The position numbers and the translations under genes are program-made. A stretch of DNA of 64,000 bases, from the NCBI GenBank assembly GCA_934131175.1, contig CAKOZD010000004.1, positions 60,014 through 124,013 on the forward strand, given 5' to 3'. Of the stretch, positions 61,235 to 64,000 are shown piece by piece. Numbering within the stretch: position 1 is the first letter of the stretch; every line of letters begins with the position of its first letter. This DNA comes from an uncultured Bacilli bacterium (GTDB lineage Bacteria; Bacillota_I; Bacilli_A; RF39; UBA660). Below the pieces are notes generated by a model. The model saw only the letters and a program-made list of their open reading frames with translations. It made no database searches and was not told where the DNA came from.

Positions 61235-61645
61235 TTAAATATTATTTTCTTTTATAAAACTTACTATATCGCTATTCATTTCTTGAATTCTTTTATCTGT
61301 TTCTAAATAGTTCATACTAAGCCATTTATAATTAATATTATCTATAGTAAAATCTTCCTTTGGAATATTTGCTTTTACAAGATAAAAATAATGATGATAA
61401 GTTTTTTCTTTATTTGCTGTTGGAGAATATTTAGAATGAACTTTATCAAATTTATATTCTACTGTTACATCTTTTATGTTAAATCTTTCTTCTATAAATT
61501 TGATTAATTCTTTTTCATTAACACTACCTTGGACTTTTGTATTTAAAAATAAATAACTATTCCATCTTTCGTCAAAATATTGCAAATACTTATCATTATT
61601 TTTAATAATTAGGATTGTATGTTTATGTTCCAATTTATTCTCCAT
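61235..61645 (-). CDS. Degenerate Nudix-like protein
   Basis: 136 aa. The order of strands (HTILIIKNNDKYLQYFDERW; LFLNTKVQGSVNEKELIKFI; HHYFYLVKANIPKEDF; YKWLSMNYLETD) resembles a Nudix fold, but the Nudix box (G-x5-E-x7-R-E-x2-E-E) is reduced to G-x4-EKELIKFIEERF. Hydrolase activity is doubtful. It lies 6 nt from the DUF1653 gene. SD AGAGGT precedes ATG 61645. Confidence 0.6.
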   Translation of the reverse strand: MENKLEHKHTILIIKNNDKYLQYFDERWNSYLFLNTKVQGSVNEKELIKFIEERFNIKDVTVEYKFDKVHSKYSPTANKEKTYHHYFYLVKANIPKEDFTIDNINYKWLSMNYLETDKRIQEMNSDIVSFIKENNI

Positions 61646-61651
61646 TACCTC

Positions 61652-61912
61652 TTATTCTCCTTTAAATTTTTTTGCTACACTCTCTATTTCTTGTAATTCA
61701 AATCTATATTTTTGCTTTACATTAGGATATTTTTCATGATCTACTTCTGATAAAAAACTAGTAAGTGGTCTAATACATAGACTTCCATCACCATATAAAT
61801 GTCTATAAATTACCATGTCTTCTTGAGTTTCTGAATCTTTTCCTACTTCTTCTACCAAATAATAGTCTCCTTTAAAATGCTTATATATTCCTTTTATTTT
61901 TAAATCTCTCAT
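61652..61912 (-). CDS. DUF1653 protein
   Basis: 86 aa matching DUF1653: GIYKHFKGDYYLVEEVGKDS, EDMVIYRHLYGDGSLCIRPL and FLSEVDHEKYPNVKQKYRFE. A small SH3-like beta-barrel family of unknown function. SD AGAGGTGA precedes ATG 61912. Confidence 0.88.
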   Translation of the reverse strand: MRDLKIKGIYKHFKGDYYLVEEVGKDSETQEDMVIYRHLYGDGSLCIRPLTSFLSEVDHEKYPNVKQKYRFELQEIESVAKKFKGE

Positions 61913-61969
61913 TCAATTCACCTCTAATAATAATTAATTATACTAAATTTGTCTTTTTTTTACTAGATA

Positions 61970-61997
61970 TTGACTAATATTATTTTTTTGGTATTAT
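61970..61997 (+). promoter_or_regulatory. Promoter of the radical SAM gene
   Basis: TTGACT (61970-61975), a 16-nt spacer and TATTAT (61992-61997) on the plus strand, 20 nt before the ATG. Confidence 0.65.
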
Positions 61998-62016
61998 AAC
62001 TTCTCGAGGTTTTTTT

Positions 62017-62790
62017 ATGAATATAATTATTAAAAATGTAGCTTTAGAAGTTACTAGACGTTGTAATTTAGAGTGTCGTCATTGTATGCGTGGAGATAGT
62101 CAAAATATTGATATGGATTATAAGTATATTGATTATGTATTAAGAAATAATCATCTTATTAGAGTGTTATTTTTTAGTGGTGGCGAGCCTCTACTTAATA
62201 GTAAGACTATTATATATGCGATTAATAAGATAATTGATGAAAATTTAGAGGTACTTGCAATTGGTTTTAATACAAATGGTACAATTTATGATGAAGACTT
62301 AATTGATGCTTTATTAAGATATACAAAATATGCTTTAGAAAATTTTGGTGAATTTTATCAAGAAAGGTTTCATAATGCACCTGTTGCAATTACATTTTCA
62401 GATGATCAGTATCATCAAAATAATGAAGATGTTATTGAGAAGTATTTAAAGACAAAAGATAAAATTAAATATACAAGGACAGGTAATTTAGATGTTTTAG
62501 ATGATGATGTATTGTTATCTGGTCGTGGTAAAGATATGTTTTTTGGTAGATATTTCGAATTTAAAAACAGACCATTAGATATAATGAAATTAGATGATGA
62601 TAGTTATATTTTAAATAATGATTTTTATATTACCGCTAATGGAGATATTACTACACAAGGTGATGGTAGTTATTCTGATATGGATATTGATAATTTTGGT
62701 AGATTAAATAGTAATAGTTTTTATAATTTTGTAAAAGAAAACTATGAAGATAGAGATGATAAATTATTAATAAAACATGTATTAAAGTAA
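62017..62790 (+). CDS. Radical SAM protein
   Basis: 257 aa. C-x3-C-x2-C as CNLECRHCMRG (residues 16-23) binds the 4Fe-4S cluster; SGGEPLL (54-60) contacts SAM. The rest is an alpha/beta barrel with GFNTNGTIYD; no C-terminal SPASM cysteines are seen, so it is a small core enzyme. Substrate unknown. SD CGAGG precedes ATG 62017. It is a single gene, convergent with ispH. Confidence 0.88.
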   Translation: MNIIIKNVALEVTRRCNLECRHCMRGDSQNIDMDYKYIDYVLRNNHLIRVLFFSGGEPLLNSKTIIYAINKIIDENLEVLAIGFNTNGTIYDEDLIDALLRYTKYALENFGEFYQERFHNAPVAITFSDDQYHQNNEDVIEKYLKTKDKIKYTRTGNLDVLDDDVLLSGRGKDMFFGRYFEFKNRPLDIMKLDDDSYILNNDFYITANGDITTQGDGSYSDMDIDNFGRLNSNSFYNFVKENYEDRDDKLLIKHVLK

Positions 62791-62830
62791 AAGAGGATTA
62801 ATTCAATTAATTTTCATAACCCTCTTTTAG
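62789..62830. terminator. Bidirectional terminator between radical SAM gene and ispH
   Basis: AAAAGAGG ... CCTCTTTT arms with internal pairing TTAATT/AATTAA; T-runs on both strands. It overlaps the end of ispH. Confidence 0.7.
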
Positions 62831-63664
62831 TTTGTTTATAATTTCTTCTACTATAATTTTAGGAGTAGATGCTCCTGCCATAATACCAATTTTATTATTA
62901 CTAGATATTTTTATATCTTTTAAGTCATCTTTATTTTGAATAAGATATGTGTTTTTACAATGAATTTTTGCAATATTTTCTAATTCCTTAGTATTAGAAC
63001 TATGTTTTCCACCTACTATTAGCATTATATCTACTTTTTTTGATAATTTTTCTGTTTCTTCTTGTCTTTTACTTGTTGCGTCGCATATTGTTTTATCTAT
63101 AACTACTTCTTTATTTGTATTTTCTTTTATAATATTAGTTAATTTATCAAACTTAGAACTATTAAATGTAGTTTGAGATATTATATACACTTTATTTAAG
63201 TTACTTTTATTTATTAAATCTAGAGATTTTTCTATATCCTCTTCATTTTCTATGATACAAGAATTACTGCTTGCGAATGATTTTAAGCCAATTGATTCTG
63301 GATGGGTCTTCTTACCTATTATGATAATAAAACTATCATTTTTATGCTTTTCTATTTTTACCTTAATAGCTTTTATTTTTCCACATGTTAAATCTAATAA
63401 TTCTATGTTCTTTTCTTTAGCAATTTCGTATGTTTCTTTTACTTCTCCATGGGCTCTTATTATTACCTTGGAATTGTTTTTCGCATCTCTTATATTATTA
63501 ATTGTAATCATACCTAGATTTTTTAAATCACTTACAACTCTTTCGTTATGAACTATTTCTCCTAGACAATATACTCTTTCTTGTTCTAAGATTTTATTTG
63601 CTTCTCTTACAGTGTGCTCTACCCCTTTACAAAAGCCACTTGTTTTACCAATTATTATTTCCAT
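62807..63664 (-). CDS. ispH: 4-hydroxy-3-methylbut-2-enyl diphosphate reductase
   Basis: 285 aa. The IspH signature residues are present: Cys in KTSGFCKGVEHTVREA, GEIVHNERVV, RAHGE, DLTCGKIKAI, TTFN and DATSKRQEET with VGGKHSSNT. It reduces HMBPP to IPP and DMAPP, the last step of the MEP isoprenoid pathway, with a 4Fe-4S cluster. ATG 63664 follows TAGGTGAT; an upstream in-frame GTG is part of the SD. Confidence 0.95.
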   Translation of the reverse strand: MEIIIGKTSGFCKGVEHTVREANKILEQERVYCLGEIVHNERVVSDLKNLGMITINNIRDAKNNSKVIIRAHGEVKETYEIAKEKNIELLDLTCGKIKAIKVKIEKHKNDSFIIIIGKKTHPESIGLKSFASSNSCIIENEEDIEKSLDLINKSNLNKVYIISQTTFNSSKFDKLTNIIKENTNKEVVIDKTICDATSKRQEETEKLSKKVDIMLIVGGKHSSNTKELENIAKIHCKNTYLIQNKDDLKDIKISSNNKIGIMAGASTPKIIVEEIINKLKEGYEN

Positions 63665-63750
63665 TATAATCACCTATTTTATTATAACAAAAAAGAGGAA
63701 AATCATCTAATTAATATTTTTTTTGAATATGTTTATAGCTATGACTTTTT

Positions 63751-63780
63751 GCCAACAGAAAAGAAGAGTTTCTTACTCTT
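63751..63780 (-). terminator. Terminator straddling the stop of the Rpn-type gene
   Basis: Minus-strand GAAGAG/CTCTTC with a loop starting with the TAA stop, followed by TTTTC. Confidence 0.65.
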
Positions 63781-64000
63781 CCTCTAATGCAGTTATTTCT
63801 TCTTCTGTTAGATTAGTAAGCTCAGATATTAAAGATTTATCCATTTTCTTCTTTAACATATTCTTTGATATTTCTATTTTTTCTTCTCTTTTTCCTTCTA
63901 TTCTGCCTTCAATTCTACCTTCAGTTTTTCCTTCGTCTTTCAATGCCCATTCCTTGTCATAGGCTTCTCCAAATCCATCTTCAAAGCTTACTTCTTCTGC
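63773..64000 (-). CDS. Rpn/PD-(D/E)XK nuclease family protein, N-terminus cut by window edge
   Basis: 75 residues visible to the stop at 63773-63775, open to the edge. The Glu/Lys/Gly-rich helix EGKTEGRIEGRIEGKREEK, then KNMLKKKMDKSLISELTNLT and EEITALEEE, is the usual C-terminus of Rpn-type recombination-promoting nucleases / PD-(D/E)XK family transposase-like proteins. The catalytic domain lies outside the window, so the call rests on the C-terminal pattern only. Confidence 0.7.
   Translation of the reverse strand, partial: AEEVSFEDGFGEAYDKEWALKDEGKTEGRIEGRIEGKREEKIEISKNMLKKKMDKSLISELTNLTEEEITALEEE

Noticed and set aside
1..64000. Possible Mollicutes code with TGA as Trp
   Set aside because: Trp codons in valS and ileS are TGG, and the 551-residue gene ends with TGA at 42588-42590, so the standard code applies.

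Overview
The window comes from a very AT-rich, endospore-forming Bacillota (Firmicutes) chromosome using the standard genetic code: Trp is TGG in the large synthetases, and TGA is a real stop, for example at 42588-42590. Sporulation genes (spoIIB-like, spoIVFA, spoIVFB, spoIIIAH, gerE, gerM, two cotY/cotZ-like coat genes) sit among housekeeping genes in an order that echoes Bacillus (spoIIB-radC-mreC-mreD-spoIVFA-spoIVFB; sepF-divIVA-ileS). Low GC, a compact layout and numerous orphan proteins suggest an uncultured gut-type lineage (RF39-like Bacilli). That placement is inference.

Layout. 1-2.4 kb: a C39-peptidase ABC exporter cut by the left edge, an XTP/dITP pyrophosphatase and tRNA-Ala(TGC). 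2.4-6.3 kb: the spoIIB-radC-mreC-mreD-spoIVFA-spoIVFB block; spoIVFB apparently starts at an ATT codon. 6.3-10.1 kb: a 726-residue polytopic membrane protein and an RSH (ppGpp) enzyme behind a small leader ORF and hairpin. 10.2-12.8 kb: a plus-strand operon encoding helical proteins, a propeller-like protein and a lipoprotein, probably linked to type VII secretion. 12.8-19.9 kb: an orphan 1.1-kilo-residue protein, an ankyrin/coiled-coil protein, LemA and a DUF3137 protein. 19.9-23.7 kb: a valine T-box operon (nucleotidase, unknown, valS).

23.7-35.7 kb is the main accessory region. It holds three parallel modules, each made of a small helical protein, a large protein with a C-terminal membrane anchor and acidic tail, and a DUF4176 protein. 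Two modules are headed by a WXG100-like gene pair lying in a perfect 780-bp duplication. This looks like type VIIb cargo without the secretion machine, which must lie elsewhere.

35.8-38.2 kb: coat genes behind a SigK-type promoter and an FtsW/RodA/SpoVE-family gene, also with an ATT start. 38.2-44.2 kb: a two-gene operon of a possible ADP-ribosyltransferase-like protein and an SF2 helicase carrying about 28 short C-terminal repeats. 44.3-49 kb: a CpoA-like glycolipid glycosyltransferase, PrsW, tRNA-Arg(TCT), gerM, gerE, spoIIIAH and a DUF5684 protein. 49-54 kb: a YnbB-family PLP enzyme, an SDR, a thioredoxin-like membrane protein and a protein with about 20 repeats of 26 residues. 54-60.8 kb: an isoleucine T-box operon (cation/Ca2+ exchanger, ileS), divIVA and sepF. 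61-64 kb: small proteins, a radical SAM enzyme, ispH and an Rpn-type nuclease cut by the right edge. There is no stretch over 300 bp without a gene; the longest gaps (23461-23709, 35588-35842, 58131-58471) hold T-boxes or promoters.
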